Below, one piece after another: positions 34,763 through 43,598 of a stretch of 43,886 bases of DNA. Position 1 is the first letter of the stretch. The number at the start of each line of letters is the position of its first letter. Below the pieces are notes generated by a model that searched no databases, was not told the origin of the DNA, and saw only the letters and a program-made list of their open reading frames with translations. The stretch spans positions 1 to 43,886 of the forward strand of contig DASPIL010000069.1 of the NCBI GenBank assembly GCA_035629175.1, given 5' to 3'. The position numbers and the translations under genes are program-made. The DNA is from Verrucomicrobiia bacterium. Lineage in GTDB: Bacteria > Verrucomicrobiota > Verrucomicrobiia > Limisphaerales > DASXHY01.

Positions 34763-35611
34763 ATGAGGATTGTGACCCGTTTTGCCCTTTCAATGATCAC
34801 GCTTAAGTCCCGAAGGCAAACCCGCCGGGGTTTTACCTTGATTGAGTTGCTGGTCGTGATCGCCATCATAGCCATTCTTGCCGCGATGCTGCTCCCGGCG
34901 TTAAGCAAGGCGAAGGTCAAGGCACAGGGCATTCAGTGTTTGAACAACCTGCGCCAACTCCAATTGGGTTGGGTCCTTTATTCGAACGATAACAACGAAA
35001 AAATTGTTCAGACCGGCGGGACGGCATGGCTTGTTACCAATCCGACCGACGTCGATGCACAGCCGGGTGGGAAAAAGGCGAACTGGGTCTTGGGCGATGT
35101 AAACTACACGGATCCGGAATTGATCAGGAAGGGATTGCTGTTCCCTTACATCAACAACATTGATGTCTACAAATGCCCCGCCGATCGCAAACTCTCCAAC
35201 ATCGAAGCGGGCAGGCCGACGCGGCGCAGCATGTCCATGAACGCCTGGATGAATCCAATCAGCACAGAAACGCTGCTGAACGAAAACGTGGGGGTGCTCT
35301 TCAGGAAACAAAGCCAGATCCGCCGGCCTTCGGAAGTCTGGGTCACGATCGACGAGAATTCCGCGAGCATCAATGACGGCTGGTTTGTAGTCCGGGTTGG
35401 CACGAGTGCCTGGTACGATTACCCCGCGACTTACCACAATCGCGCGAGCGGCATGTCGTATGCCGACGGCCATTCAGAAATGCGCAAGTGGAGGGATAAG
35501 GAAGTCGTGAGTCTCAAACCGGAATCCAATGCCAGCCGAACGACGCGCGCCGACGGGAGCGTCGACGACCATCAGTGGCTGCAGCAACGGAGCACCGAGC
35601 CGAAGCTGTAG
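34763..35611 (+). CDS. Prepilin-type N-terminal cleavage/methylation protein with H-X9-DG motif
   Basis: The 282-residue protein has a short basic leader, then the type IV prepilin motif [19 protein letters not shown]: a prepilin peptidase would cut after Gly and methylate Phe. The globular part includes [19 protein letters not shown] and the signature [13 protein letters not shown], an H-X9-DG motif characteristic of Planctomycetes/Verrucomicrobia pseudopilins. The start at 34763 gives a leader of about 22 residues; ATG 34793 ([14 protein letters not shown]) would give a more usual 12-residue leader. Its function is unknown. It is followed 12 bases later by a second prepilin of the same type. 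Confidence 0.9.
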   Translation: MRIVTRFALSMITLKSRRQTRRGFTLIELLVVIAIIAILAAMLLPALSKAKVKAQGIQCLNNLRQLQLGWVLYSNDNNEKIVQTGGTAWLVTNPTDVDAQPGGKKANWVLGDVNYTDPELIRKGLLFPYINNIDVYKCPADRKLSNIEAGRPTRRSMSMNAWMNPISTETLLNENVGVLFRKQSQIRRPSEVWVTIDENSASINDGWFVVRVGTSAWYDYPATYHNRASGMSYADGHSEMRKWRDKEVVSLKPESNASRTTRADGSVDDHQWLQQRSTEPKL

Positions 35612-35623
35612 AGGAACGACCCG

Positions 35624-36403
35624 ATGCGTTGCCGACAGACAGAAGGTAATCGGAATCGTTCCGTTTCTCAGCCGGGTTTCACGCTCATCGAGCTATTGGT
35701 TGTAATCGCGATCATCGCAATCCTTGCCGCGATGTTGTTGCCCGCGCTCAGCAAGGCCAAGGAAAAGGCGAAGGCCACCACCTGCCTCAGCAACAACAAG
35801 CAGATCGCTCTGGGCTTCGCAATGTATGCGTCCGACAACAACGATTTTCTTCCGCCCTTGAACACAGGTGTCTTTCCCGCAGTGACGACGGAATGGTGGT
35901 TCGTGATTCTCGATCAGGGCAAATACCTGACGAGCTCGGCTGTTTCGAACAATGTCTGGCGTTGCTCGGCTGTGAAAGACTCAGACATCGATCCCGGCAC
36001 GGTGGCGTATTTCAGGTCGCCTTGCGAAGGCTACGGACCTCTCGAGGGCAACACTTACACGAGCGGCGTGGTCCGCTACGGCAAGAACATGGATGGATCG
36101 CCGCTCGGCAGCCGCAAGTTCACGCAGATTCGCCGGGCCAGCCAGATCTGGCTGATCGGCGACGTGGGCGTCACCAAGAGCGGTGTGCGTTTCGACCAAT
36201 TACCTGCAGCGGGCTATTGGACCGATGTCGTCACGAAACAGCCCGATCCGGGCCGCGGCTGGACCGTTGCTCCCTACAAGCAGCCTGCTGCGCGCCACAA
36301 CAAACGCGCGGTGTTCTCGTTTTGCGACGGTCACGTTGAGAGTTGGACCTGGACAAATTTGCGCCAGAACCTTGGCGATGTCTTTGCGGTGAATTCCCTT
36401 TAA
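35624..36403 (+). CDS. Second prepilin-type protein with H-X9-DG motif
   Basis: The 259-residue protein has an 18-residue basic leader ending in QPG, then [20 protein letters not shown]. Its first 50 mature residues are nearly identical to those of the preceding prepilin, while the rest has diverged. The globular part contains [20 protein letters not shown], a mid-region with paired cysteines (WRCSAV and SPCEGYG) and the motif [13 protein letters not shown]. The arrangement suggests a duplication in which only the pilin-helix segment stays constrained. It lies 12 bases after the first prepilin and 11 bases before a glycoside hydrolase, so all three may form one transcript. Assembly machinery is not encoded here. 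Confidence 0.9.
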   Translation: MRCRQTEGNRNRSVSQPGFTLIELLVVIAIIAILAAMLLPALSKAKEKAKATTCLSNNKQIALGFAMYASDNNDFLPPLNTGVFPAVTTEWWFVILDQGKYLTSSAVSNNVWRCSAVKDSDIDPGTVAYFRSPCEGYGPLEGNTYTSGVVRYGKNMDGSPLGSRKFTQIRRASQIWLIGDVGVTKSGVRFDQLPAAGYWTDVVTKQPDPGRGWTVAPYKQPAARHNKRAVFSFCDGHVESWTWTNLRQNLGDVFAVNSL

Positions 36404-36414
36404 CGGTTTGAACT

Positions 36415-38274
36415 ATGAGCAATTTCCTGATGGCACTTGAAAACCCGGCGTCGTTGCGCCGCTTTCGGCAGGCCGCCACCTTTGCGGCAGGATTCATGGT
36501 CTCCATTGCAAGCGTTCTTGCAGGGGACGACAAAGTGGAAGCCCTTCTCGGCCAAATGACGCTTGAGGAGAAAATTGGCCAGATGACTCAGGTCGACTCC
36601 GAGGCGCTCAAGGACAAGTCGCACATCGAAAAATATTTTCTCGGCTCAGTGCTCAGCGGTGGCGGCTCGGATCCCGTTGATAACATGCCCCAAGGGTGGC
36701 TTAAGCTCGCGAACGACTGCCAGTTTTGGGCGCAAAAAACGCGGCTCAAAATTCCGCTGTTGTACGGCGTCGATGCGGTGCACGGGCATAACAACGTCAT
36801 CGGAGCCGTGATTTTCCCACACAACATTGGCCTCGGAGCGACAAGGAATCCTGGGCTCGTCGAGCAGGCCGCGCGCGTGACAGCAAGGGAAGTGGCGGGC
36901 ACCGGCATCAATTGGACCTTCGCTCCGTGCGTTGCCGTTGCCCAGGATCCCCGCTGGGGGCGCACCTATGAGAGCTTCTCGGACTCCTCCGAGCTCGCTG
37001 GGGAATTGGGGCTTGCAGCGCTTCGCGGCTTCCAGGGCAACAGCTTTTCTCAACCCGGCTCCGTCCTGGCATGCGTGAAGCACTTCGTTGGAGATGGCGG
37101 CACAAGCGAGGGCCGCGATCAGGGCGACATGGTTGTCGATGAAGCCACGCTGCGGCGCGTTCACCTGGCACCGTATCTTCCTTCGATCAAAGCGGGCGCA
37201 GCTTCAATCATGGCATCGTTCAGCAGTTGGAACGGAAAGAAGATGCACGAGCACAAGCACCTTCTTACCGACGTGCTTAAGGGGGAACTTGGATTCAAAG
37301 GTTTTGTCGTGTCTGACTGGGCAGCCATCGATCAGCTTCCTTACGATTACAAGGGCAGCATTGAAGCTTCGATCAACGCGGGCCTGGATATGGTAATGGT
37401 TCCCAACGGACCCGGGCAGGCGAACAACTATGTGGAGTTCATCACAAAGCTAACGGAGCTCGTGAATGAGAAGCGCGTGGCAATGACGCGAATCGATGAT
37501 GCAGTACGCCGGATCCTCAAGGCTAAAATGGATGCTGGGGTCTTCGCCAACCGGCCAGTGGATCCCGCCCTGACGGCAGCCATTGGATCCGCGGAACATC
37601 GCAGTGTAGCGCGCCAGGCTGTTCGGGAATCGTTGGTAGTGTTGAAAAACGATTCCAAAATTTTGCCGCTTGCCAGGAACAACAACCGAATCGCCGTCGT
37701 GGGAAAAGCCGCGGATGATCTCGGGGTTCAATGCGGCGGATGGACGATCAGCTGGCAGGGGGATAGCGGAAATATTACGCGCGGCGGCACAACCCTGCTC
37801 CAGGCCATTCGTAAAAGCATCGGCGCTGACAGCCGGGTCTCGTACTCTGCCGACGCAAACGATCTTGGGAATCCAAACGTGGTGATTGTTGTCATAGGCG
37901 AAAAACCGTACGCGGAAATGAAGGGCGACCGGCAGGAGCTGCAGCTGGCAGCGGAAGACCTGGCGCTGGTGCGCAGGGCGAAGGCCAGTGGCGCGCGCGT
38001 GCTCACAGTGCTGTTCTCCGGACGGCCCCTCGTCCTGGGCGAAGCCCTGCAAGCGAGTGACGCGTTTGTGGCAGCATGGCTTCCTGGAACAGAAGGTTTG
38101 GGCATCTCCGACGTCCTGTTCGGGGATTTCAAACCAACCGGAAAACTCCCTCGGCCATGGCCGAAAGGACCTGAGGTTACATCCACGGCTTTGAAGTCGG
38201 CGACTCATGCGCTGTTCCCCTTCGGTTTTGGTCTGACTTTTGACAAGGAGGTGAAAACTGCCGCCGCGCAGTGA
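36415..38274 (+). CDS. Glycoside hydrolase family 3, beta-glucosidase-like
   Basis: The 619-residue protein has an export signal (AATFAAGFMVSIASVLAG, about 20-37) and both GH3 domains. The N-terminal barrel shows KIPLLYGVDAVHG (112-124), FAPCVAVAQDPRWGRTYESF, KHFVGDGG (222-229) and the catalytic nucleophile Asp301 in FVVSDW. The second domain contains IGEKPYAEMKGDRQEL, where GH3 glucosidases place the acid/base glutamate, and ends FPFGFGLTF. No FnIII tail is present. It should release terminal beta-linked glucose (or a similar sugar) from oligosaccharides in the periplasm or outside. It follows the two prepilins closely; a weak hairpin lies 30 bases after its stop. Confidence 0.94.
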   Translation: MSNFLMALENPASLRRFRQAATFAAGFMVSIASVLAGDDKVEALLGQMTLEEKIGQMTQVDSEALKDKSHIEKYFLGSVLSGGGSDPVDNMPQGWLKLANDCQFWAQKTRLKIPLLYGVDAVHGHNNVIGAVIFPHNIGLGATRNPGLVEQAARVTAREVAGTGINWTFAPCVAVAQDPRWGRTYESFSDSSELAGELGLAALRGFQGNSFSQPGSVLACVKHFVGDGGTSEGRDQGDMVVDEATLRRVHLAPYLPSIKAGAASIMASFSSWNGKKMHEHKHLLTDVLKGELGFKGFVVSDWAAIDQLPYDYKGSIEASINAGLDMVMVPNGPGQANNYVEFITKLTELVNEKRVAMTRIDDAVRRILKAKMDAGVFANRPVDPALTAAIGSAEHRSVARQAVRESLVVLKNDSKILPLARNNNRIAVVGKAADDLGVQCGGWTISWQGDSGNITRGGTTLLQAIRKSIGADSRVSYSADANDLGNPNVVIVVIGEKPYAEMKGDRQELQLAAEDLALVRRAKASGARVLTVLFSGRPLVLGEALQASDAFVAAWLPGTEGLGISDVLFGDFKPTGKLPRPWPKGPEVTSTALKSATHALFPFGFGLTFDKEVKTAAAQ

Positions 38275-38304
38275 TTGGCACAGAGGAAACCCGCGCTGCG
38301 ACTC

Positions 38305-38321
38305 GTGGGGCTTCTCCCCAC
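38305..38321 (+). terminator. Weak hairpin after GH3 gene
   Basis: A 6-bp GC stem (GTGGGG with CCCCAC, loop CTTCT) lies in the 89-base gap after the glycoside hydrolase gene and is followed by TTGTGATCTT. Stem length and T-run are both modest. Confidence 0.35.
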
Positions 38322-38363
38322 TTGTGATCTTCGGCAGCTCGCCATGAACATGCGCGTTGGTCG

Positions 38364-39560
38364 ATGCGAATCCTTTTTGTTCATGATCGCTTTGGAGCGA
38401 TGGCGGGAGCTGAAGTCAACCTGCTGGTCACAGCCAGGGAACTGAAGAACCGCGGCCATTCCCTGGCAATACTGCATGGTCCATCGACGGGCCGGGCTGA
38501 AGCGGAATGGATCCGCGTGTTCGAGAAATGCTATTCCCTCAGTTCGGGCAACTCTTCCGTGGCTGAAGTCATCCGCGATTTCGAACCCGACGCCGTTTAC
38601 GTACACAAAATGGCCGACCTCTCGGTTCTTCGTGATCTCGCAGACAGTGCTGTTCCCGTGGCACGAATGGTTCATGACCACGACCTTTATTGCCTTCGCA
38701 GTTACAAGTACTCGCCATTCAGCCGCCGCATCTGCACTCGCGCAGCGGGATGGCATTGCGTGTTTCCGTGTGGCGCCGTTCTCGCGCGCGACCGCAGCGG
38801 TGGCCTGCCGTTCAAATGGATGAGCTTTACGGCAAAACGGAAGGAACTTCGAATCAATCGCAAGTTTAATCGCATGATCGTCGCGACCGACTACATGAAA
38901 CAGGAACTACTGCGAAACGGATTCGCGCCTGAGCGCGTGGAAATCCATGCTCCCGTTCCGCCTGCGGCCGATGACGCGCCGCCTTCGAATTTCTCCGATC
39001 GTAATTTGCTCATTTTTGCAGGACAGGTCATCCGGGGAAAAGGTGTGGATGTCCTTCTGGAAGCGCTCGTCCAGGTCAGCTCCAAATTCGAATGCGTAAT
39101 CCTGGGTGAGGGGCATCATCGCGCACACTGCGAGCAATTGAGCCAGCGACTGGGGCTCGGAAGCTGCGTGCGATTCCTTGGGTATGTTCCACCCGCCGCC
39201 ATGGCAGAGTTCTATGGCGAAGCAACCCTGGCTGTGGTCAGCTCGGTCTGGCCGGAGCCGTTCGGTGCGGTTGGGCTTGAGGCGATGCGCTTCGGGGTTC
39301 CCGTTGTAGCGTTTGACGCAGGGGGCATTCGCGAATGGCTGAGCGATGGCGAGAATGGATTTCTCGTTCCATGGATGGATCGGAGGACATTTGCGCAACG
39401 CGTCGATCAACTGCTCGCCGACAAGGCGCTCGCGCGACGCCTGGGACAAAATGGCCGGCGAATCGTGCGCGAGCGTTTTGCGTTTGAGGATTATATTGAT
39501 GGCCTGGAGCAAATGTTTGCGCGCATGGTCCAACGCGAGCAGACTGCGGTCGCTTCATGA
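38364..39560 (+). CDS. Glycosyltransferase family 4 (GT-B fold)
   Basis: The 398-residue protein is a GT-B glycosyltransferase. The N-terminal half begins MRILFVHDRFGAMAGAEVNL with the glycine-rich acceptor loop, and contains YVHKMADLSVL and VHDHDLYCL. The C-terminal half has FAGQVIRGKGVDVLLEAL and the retaining-enzyme donor-binding motif EPFGAVGLEAMRFGVPVVAFDAGGI, including the E-x7-E pair. A cysteine-rich patch (CTRAAGWHCVFPCGA) near 120-140 is noteworthy and also occurs in some other GT4 proteins. The acceptor is unknown. It overlaps the next gene by 4 bases (ATGA), so both are co-translated. Confidence 0.92.
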   Translation: MRILFVHDRFGAMAGAEVNLLVTARELKNRGHSLAILHGPSTGRAEAEWIRVFEKCYSLSSGNSSVAEVIRDFEPDAVYVHKMADLSVLRDLADSAVPVARMVHDHDLYCLRSYKYSPFSRRICTRAAGWHCVFPCGAVLARDRSGGLPFKWMSFTAKRKELRINRKFNRMIVATDYMKQELLRNGFAPERVEIHAPVPPAADDAPPSNFSDRNLLIFAGQVIRGKGVDVLLEALVQVSSKFECVILGEGHHRAHCEQLSQRLGLGSCVRFLGYVPPAAMAEFYGEATLAVVSSVWPEPFGAVGLEAMRFGVPVVAFDAGGIREWLSDGENGFLVPWMDRRTFAQRVDQLLADKALARRLGQNGRRIVRERFAFEDYIDGLEQMFARMVQREQTAVAS

Positions 39561-40174
39561 AAATCGCTCCCCTCCTTGTCGCCATCACTGGAGGCAGCGG
39601 CTCGGGCAAGACATGGCTCGCCGAACGCCTCGAAACCGCGCTTGCCCCGCACGCCCAAAGAATCTCGCTCGACGATTTTTATCACGACCGCTCCCACCTT
39701 ACGGAAGCGAGGCGGGGAAAGATCAACTTCGATCACCCGCGCGCCATTGACTGGGCCGCGTTGGAGGCGGTTCTCACGAACCTCATGGCGAATTGCCCAG
39801 CCGCGCTGCCTTGTTACGACTTCAAGACCCATTGCCGCGAACAGCGCACCCGGACCGTGGAAGCTGCGCGTGTTGTGCTCGTCGACGGGCTGTGGCTGTT
39901 GAGGCCAGTCGCGTTGCGACGGATGTTCGACCTGAAGGTCTTCATCGAGTGTCCAATACAAACGCGCCTGCGGCGGCGAATTGAACGAGACATTGTCTCA
40001 CGCGGACGAACACGCAGTTCCGTTGAAGAACAATTCCGAACGAGCGTGGAGCCGATGCATCAGAAATTCGTTGCGCCGCAGCGACGATGGGCTGACGTCG
40101 TTCTGCCTCATGATTTCTCCGGGCGCGACGTCACGGAGCTGGCGGATCGTCTGCAGCGGATTCTCAAGCTGTGA
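39557..40174 (+). CDS. Uridine kinase-like P-loop kinase
   Basis: The 205-residue protein has a P-loop GGSGSGKTW (12-20), then ISLDDFYHDRSHL with the substrate-binding DDFY seen in uridine/phosphoribulokinase family members, INFDHPRAIDW, VVLVDGLWLL (Walker B-like), and the LID region RRRIERDIVSRGRT with arginines expected to contact ATP. These features place it in the uridine kinase (Udk)/phosphoribulokinase-like group; the actual substrate could be uridine/cytidine or another small molecule. The start overlaps the glycosyltransferase stop by 4 bases. The downstream neighbour dus is convergent. Confidence 0.88.
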   Translation: MKIAPLLVAITGGSGSGKTWLAERLETALAPHAQRISLDDFYHDRSHLTEARRGKINFDHPRAIDWAALEAVLTNLMANCPAALPCYDFKTHCREQRTRTVEAARVVLVDGLWLLRPVALRRMFDLKVFIECPIQTRLRRRIERDIVSRGRTRSSVEEQFRTSVEPMHQKFVAPQRRWADVVLPHDFSGRDVTELADRLQRILKL

Positions 40175-40176
40175 CT

Positions 40177-40223
40177 CCGCCCGATGACGTTAGGCCATTT
40201 CATGACAACCGCGGGCGGGGTTT
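40177..40223 (+). terminator. Possible long-loop terminator after the kinase gene
   Basis: CCGCCCG (40177-40183) can pair with CGGGCGG (40212-40218), followed by GGTTTTG, in the 141-base gap between the convergent kinase and dus genes. The 28-base loop makes it uncertain. Confidence 0.3.
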
Positions 40224-40315
40224 TGCGCTGCTGATGTTCATACCGCTGCTGAGGCAAATCTGGCGCGCGGGAGGCGGTGATCCGGATCGCCGGCGCCGCG
40301 TGGGGACAAATCCCG

Positions 40316-41473
40316 CTACCAGACTTCCACCGGGCCGCGAGGCACAGGAATTTGCTGGCGCTGCGTAGCGGCAGGCGCGTCCTCGATGTACGACGCCGCC
40401 ATCGGCCCGGGGCGGAACTTCGGCTTCAGTTCTCCCGTTTCATCAAGGAATTGCTGACGCCACGAACGGTAATGTTCCAGGATTTCGTGGAAGTGCTGCC
40501 GGGATGAAAGCAGCACGACCTTCTTGTTGAACTCGCTGGCGGGGCCGAATCGCTTTGCATACCAGGGCGCCACCTTGCGAAACATCCGGCAGCCCAAATC
40601 CTCGCCAAAGATTTCGATCATCAGATCCAGGTGACGGATGATCACGCGAATCCGCTCGTCAAACGATGGCTCAGGCAGAAGTTCACGGTGCGCGAGGTAA
40701 TGTTTCGTCCGCCGGAAAATCCACGGATCATAAAACGCCCCGCGTCCAATGCTCACGCCCGCGCATCCCGTGACATCAATCATGCGTTGCGCGGCTTCAG
40801 GTGTGGTGACGTCGCCGTTTCCAATGACAGGAATCCTCTTGAGCGCCTGCACGACGGCCCGGATTCCAGCAAGATTCACAGAGCCTCCAAATCCCTGCTC
40901 GCGTGTTCGTCCATGGACGAACACGGCGGCGACGCCGACATCCTCCAAGGCACGGGCGAGGTCGGGGGCAGTAATGTTGGCGTCATCCCAACCGAGCCGC
41001 ATTTTTGCGGTGATCGGAATCTTCACGGCATTGACCATGCCCCGCACGAGCGCGGCGGTTTTGTCGAGCTCTGTCATCATTGCGGAACCACCGCCCACCT
41101 TGACGACTTTTTTCACGGGGCAACCCATGTTGATGTCGATCGAAGCCACCCCGCGTTCAGCAATCATTGCCGCAGCGTCACGCATCTCTTCAGGCACCGA
41201 GCCGAAGAGCTGCACAGCCATCGGAGAATCGGCGGGGCGCGTTTCGATCAACTTGAACGCCTTGTCGCGGCCTTCAAGCAGCGAGCGGGCATTCACGAGG
41301 TCGGTCGTGACGAGGCCCACTCCCCCGATCTCGCGCACGACGAGGCGGAACGGGAGATTGGTGTATCCCGCCAGCGGCGAGAGAAAGAGGTTCGATTCCA
41401 ATGTCAGCGAGCCAAAACGCACGGAGTAGGTGTAGCACAAATGGACGAGGCCGGCCAATCGACGAATTAACAT
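40316..41473 (-). CDS. tRNA-dihydrouridine synthase (DusB-like)
   Basis: The 385-residue flavoenzyme reduces uridine to dihydrouridine in tRNA. Family motifs are FLSPLAGYTNLPFR near the start, VQLFGS, DINMGCPVKKV with the catalytic cysteine 118 and GGGSAMM after it, KMRLGW, VHGRTREQGF with the conserved histidine, VIGNGDV and GVSIGRGAFYDPW. The C-terminal helical domain (270-385) recognises tRNA. The first 17 residues (MLIRRLAGLVHLCYTYS) are not family-like, so a GTG at 41422 (VRFGSLTLES) is a likely alternative start. It is divergent from dprA with 58 bases between the starts. Confidence 0.94.
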   Translation of the reverse strand: MLIRRLAGLVHLCYTYSVRFGSLTLESNLFLSPLAGYTNLPFRLVVREIGGVGLVTTDLVNARSLLEGRDKAFKLIETRPADSPMAVQLFGSVPEEMRDAAAMIAERGVASIDINMGCPVKKVVKVGGGSAMMTELDKTAALVRGMVNAVKIPITAKMRLGWDDANITAPDLARALEDVGVAAVFVHGRTREQGFGGSVNLAGIRAVVQALKRIPVIGNGDVTTPEAAQRMIDVTGCAGVSIGRGAFYDPWIFRRTKHYLAHRELLPEPSFDERIRVIIRHLDLMIEIFGEDLGCRMFRKVAPWYAKRFGPASEFNKKVVLLSSRQHFHEILEHYRSWRQQFLDETGELKPKFRPGPMAASYIEDAPAATQRQQIPVPRGPVEVW

Positions 41474-41531
41474 TCAAAAGCGACGCACGTTCTCGCTTGC
41501 CGACGACGGGCCGGCAGGATAATTCAAGCCC

Positions 41532-42638
41532 ATGGAAACCAGGGATGCATGGGTGGGGTTGAACATGATCGATCACGTCGGGCCGGTTCGGGTTCGACAA
41601 CTTCTGCAGGTCTTCGAAAACCCGGTAAACATTCTTCAGGCAACCAAGGCGCAGTTGCTGCATGTCCACGGAATCGGGGAAGACACCGCGGATGCCATTT
41701 CGAATTGGAAGATCACGATTGATTTGGAGGCTGAGCTCCAACGCATAAATGATTATGGATGCCACGTGGTGACACAGGAGGACGCGGAATACCCTGAATT
41801 GCTGCGTCAAATTTATGATCCGCCACTGGTCCTCTACGTGAAGGGGAATCTCCTCGCGAAGGACAAAAACGGCGTCGCACTGGTCGGTTCGCGGATGACG
41901 ACGCATTACGGGCTCGAAGTCGCACGGAAGCTGGCATACCAGCTCGCCTACATCGGAGTCACGGCCGTGAGCGGCGGAGCGCGTGGCATCGACACCGCGG
42001 CTCATCAAGGTGCCATGGCGGCGAAAGGCCGGACGGTCGCGGTGCTCGGCACAGGCATCAATATTGTGTTCCCTCCCGAGAACGGGGAACTGTTCGAACG
42101 CATCGCGGCCAGCGGCGCGGTCATCACGCAATACCCGTTCAACCGCAAGGCTGACAAACAATCCTTCGCCATCCGAAACCGCATTGTCGCCGGCATGACG
42201 ATGGGCACCGTTGTGGTGGAAGCGAACCTCTCGAGTGGTGCGCTGATCACTTCGAACTTCGCAACAGAGTACGGCCGGCAGGTCTTCGCCGTTCCCGGCC
42301 GCATCGACTCACCGCGGAGCAAAGGCTGCCATGAACTGATCAAGAAGGGCGCGAAGTTGTGCGAAGGGGCGGAGGACATCTTGAGCGAATTTGAATACCT
42401 GTTTCCAACAAGCAACAAGCCACCCGCCCCAAACGAAACCGGCCTCCTGCCCGCGCTGGAGCTTTCCGACCACGAACAGAAAGTCTTCGGCACGCTGGAC
42501 CGCGAGCAAATCACCATCGACGAAGTCATCCGCAAGAGCGGCCTGCCGAGTTCGACCGTGTCCGTGGCTCTGCTGAGTTTGGAAATGAAGCGCCTGGTAA
42601 AGCAACTGCCAGGGAAGTTGTTCGTAAAGAATCAGTAA
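41532..42638 (+). CDS. dprA: DNA-processing protein DprA
   Basis: The 368-residue protein loads RecA onto single-stranded DNA during natural transformation. An N-terminal helix-hairpin-helix region (VGPVRVRQLLQVF, LLHVHGIGEDTADAI) is followed by the Rossmann-like DprA domain (105-290): VALVGSRMTTHYG, VSGGARGIDTAAHQGAM, VAVLGTGINIVFPPENG, FAIRNRIVAGM and FAVPGRIDSPRSKGCHELI. The C-terminal winged-helix DML1-like domain ends VKQLPGKLFVKNQ. Its last 42 bases (42597-42638) have a diverged second copy at 43548-43589, the flank of a tandem duplication. It is divergent from dus; the RAYT follows on the same strand. Confidence 0.95.
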   Translation: METRDAWVGLNMIDHVGPVRVRQLLQVFENPVNILQATKAQLLHVHGIGEDTADAISNWKITIDLEAELQRINDYGCHVVTQEDAEYPELLRQIYDPPLVLYVKGNLLAKDKNGVALVGSRMTTHYGLEVARKLAYQLAYIGVTAVSGGARGIDTAAHQGAMAAKGRTVAVLGTGINIVFPPENGELFERIAASGAVITQYPFNRKADKQSFAIRNRIVAGMTMGTVVVEANLSSGALITSNFATEYGRQVFAVPGRIDSPRSKGCHELIKKGAKLCEGAEDILSEFEYLFPTSNKPPAPNETGLLPALELSDHEQKVFGTLDREQITIDEVIRKSGLPSSTVSVALLSLEMKRLVKQLPGKLFVKNQ

Positions 42639-42646
42639 GTGCGAAC

Positions 42647-42798
42647 GGAGCGCCGACTTGGAGTCGGCTTACGATGAGCGAAACCAAACGCGCGGCAATT
42701 GCGAGGCATGTCAGAATCCAAAGAAGAGAACGACGCCTGCTCGAACTTTGCCAGGTCGACTGAAAGGGAACGCGCTAAGCCGACTGGAAGTCGGCGCT
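42647..42798. repeat. REP-type block, copy A of a 152-bp direct repeat
   Basis: This 152-bp block matches 43599-43750 with 6 mismatches and no gaps (about 96% identity). It is bounded by inverted REP arms: GGAGCGCCGACTTGGAGTCGGC is split here as GGAGCGCCGACT then TGGAGTCGGC on the left, and GCCGACTGGAAGTCGGCGCT on the right, each with a GCCGACT/AGTCGGC hairpin. The right two-thirds also encodes the first 30 codons of the RAYT. The block starts 9 bases after dprA's stop. Confidence 0.9.
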
Positions 42799-43492
42799 CC
42801 GGTGGCGATAGCCGGCCACCTTACAATCGTGGTTTGCAACAGTTGGTGGAAGGCAAACAAAAGTGGGCCCAACGGCTGGACGCTCAGGCAAAGGCGGACA
42901 GTTTCATCGGCTGGCATCAACGCGGATACCTGCCTCACCGCGACAGCCCTGGATTGATTCAGTTTGTGACCTTCCGATTGTGCGACAGCTTTCCTGCTGC
43001 ACGTCGTGGCGAATGGGAGGCGCTTTTGCGAATCGAGAACAACCGCGAGCGGCGCAAGCAGCTGGAGCAGTATCTCGACCCCGGGGGCATGGGCCCTGCT
43101 GGCTAGGCCACGAGCGCATTGCCAGGATTGCGGAATGCGCGCTGCAACACTTTCATGGTGAACGCTACGACCTGCTGGCATGGTTCATAATGCCAAATCA
43201 CAGCCATGTTCTGATGCAGACGCGCGATGTTCCCATGTCGAGAGTGCTCCAAAGTTGGAAGCGCTTCATTGCAAGGGAGGCGAATACAATCTTGCACCGC
43301 GAAGGCCGCTTTTGGGAGCGAGAGTATTGGGACACCTACATGCGCAATGAATTCCAAGCGGTTAAGGCACGAAACTATATCGAGCAGAATCCTGTCCAAG
43401 CCGGCTTGATGAAAGAAGCAAAGGCATGGACATGGAGCAGCGCGCGTTTTCGCGGGATTGATGGGCAGTTGACGTTTGAACCAGCAGGGTAA
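42708..43492 (+). pseudogene. REP-associated tyrosine transposase (RAYT/TnpA-REP), frameshifted
   Basis: Two overlapping frames together make one RAYT of the IS200/Y1 family. The first (ATG 42708 to TAG 43104-43106) supplies WHQRGYLPHRDSPGLIQFVT and FRLCDS; the second, open to 43492, continues RGHGPCWLGHERIARIAECA, then LLAWFIMPNHSHVLMQ (HUH-type histidine pair, here H-S-H), and NYIEQNPVQAGL with the catalytic tyrosine. The join is lost near a C4G5 run (43079-43087), where one missing base explains the shift. RAYTs mobilise REP sequences, and REP arms overlap the 5' end of this gene. Decay, sequencing error in the homopolymer, or programmed frameshifting are possible; decay is the simplest. 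Confidence 0.85.
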
Positions 43493-43534
43493 GCCAGCCG
43501 CAAGCCTGCGCTTTAGATGGAGCCGTTGGAGGGC

Positions 43535-43589
43535 TTACAGATGCAGGGTGAAGCAGCTGCCTGGAAAGATGTTTCTGAGAAATCAGTAA
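43535..43589 (+). pseudogene. Relic of a second dprA 3' end
   Basis: Bases 43548-43589 read VKQLPGKMFLRNQ then a stop, against VKQLPGKLFVKNQ then a stop at the end of the intact dprA (10 of 13 residues identical; 30 of 39 bases identical). Just before it, LQMQ (43535-43546) matches the LEMK of dprA, but five bases are missing between them, so the frame is broken. It sits 43 bases after the RAYT and 9 bases before REP block B, the same order as dprA and block A. Confidence 0.75.
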
Positions 43590-43598
43590 CGGCGAGCC

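Noticed and set aside
40171-40368. A 65-codon frame starting at the uridine-kinase stop
   Set aside because: It has an overlapping GTG start but no ribosome-binding site or domain, and overlaps the 3' end of dus.
42863-43080. The long N-terminal part of the second RAYT frame as a real protein start
   Set aside because: The upstream part of this frame is out of phase with conserved RAYT residues; the true N-terminus is in the other frame before the C4G5 run.
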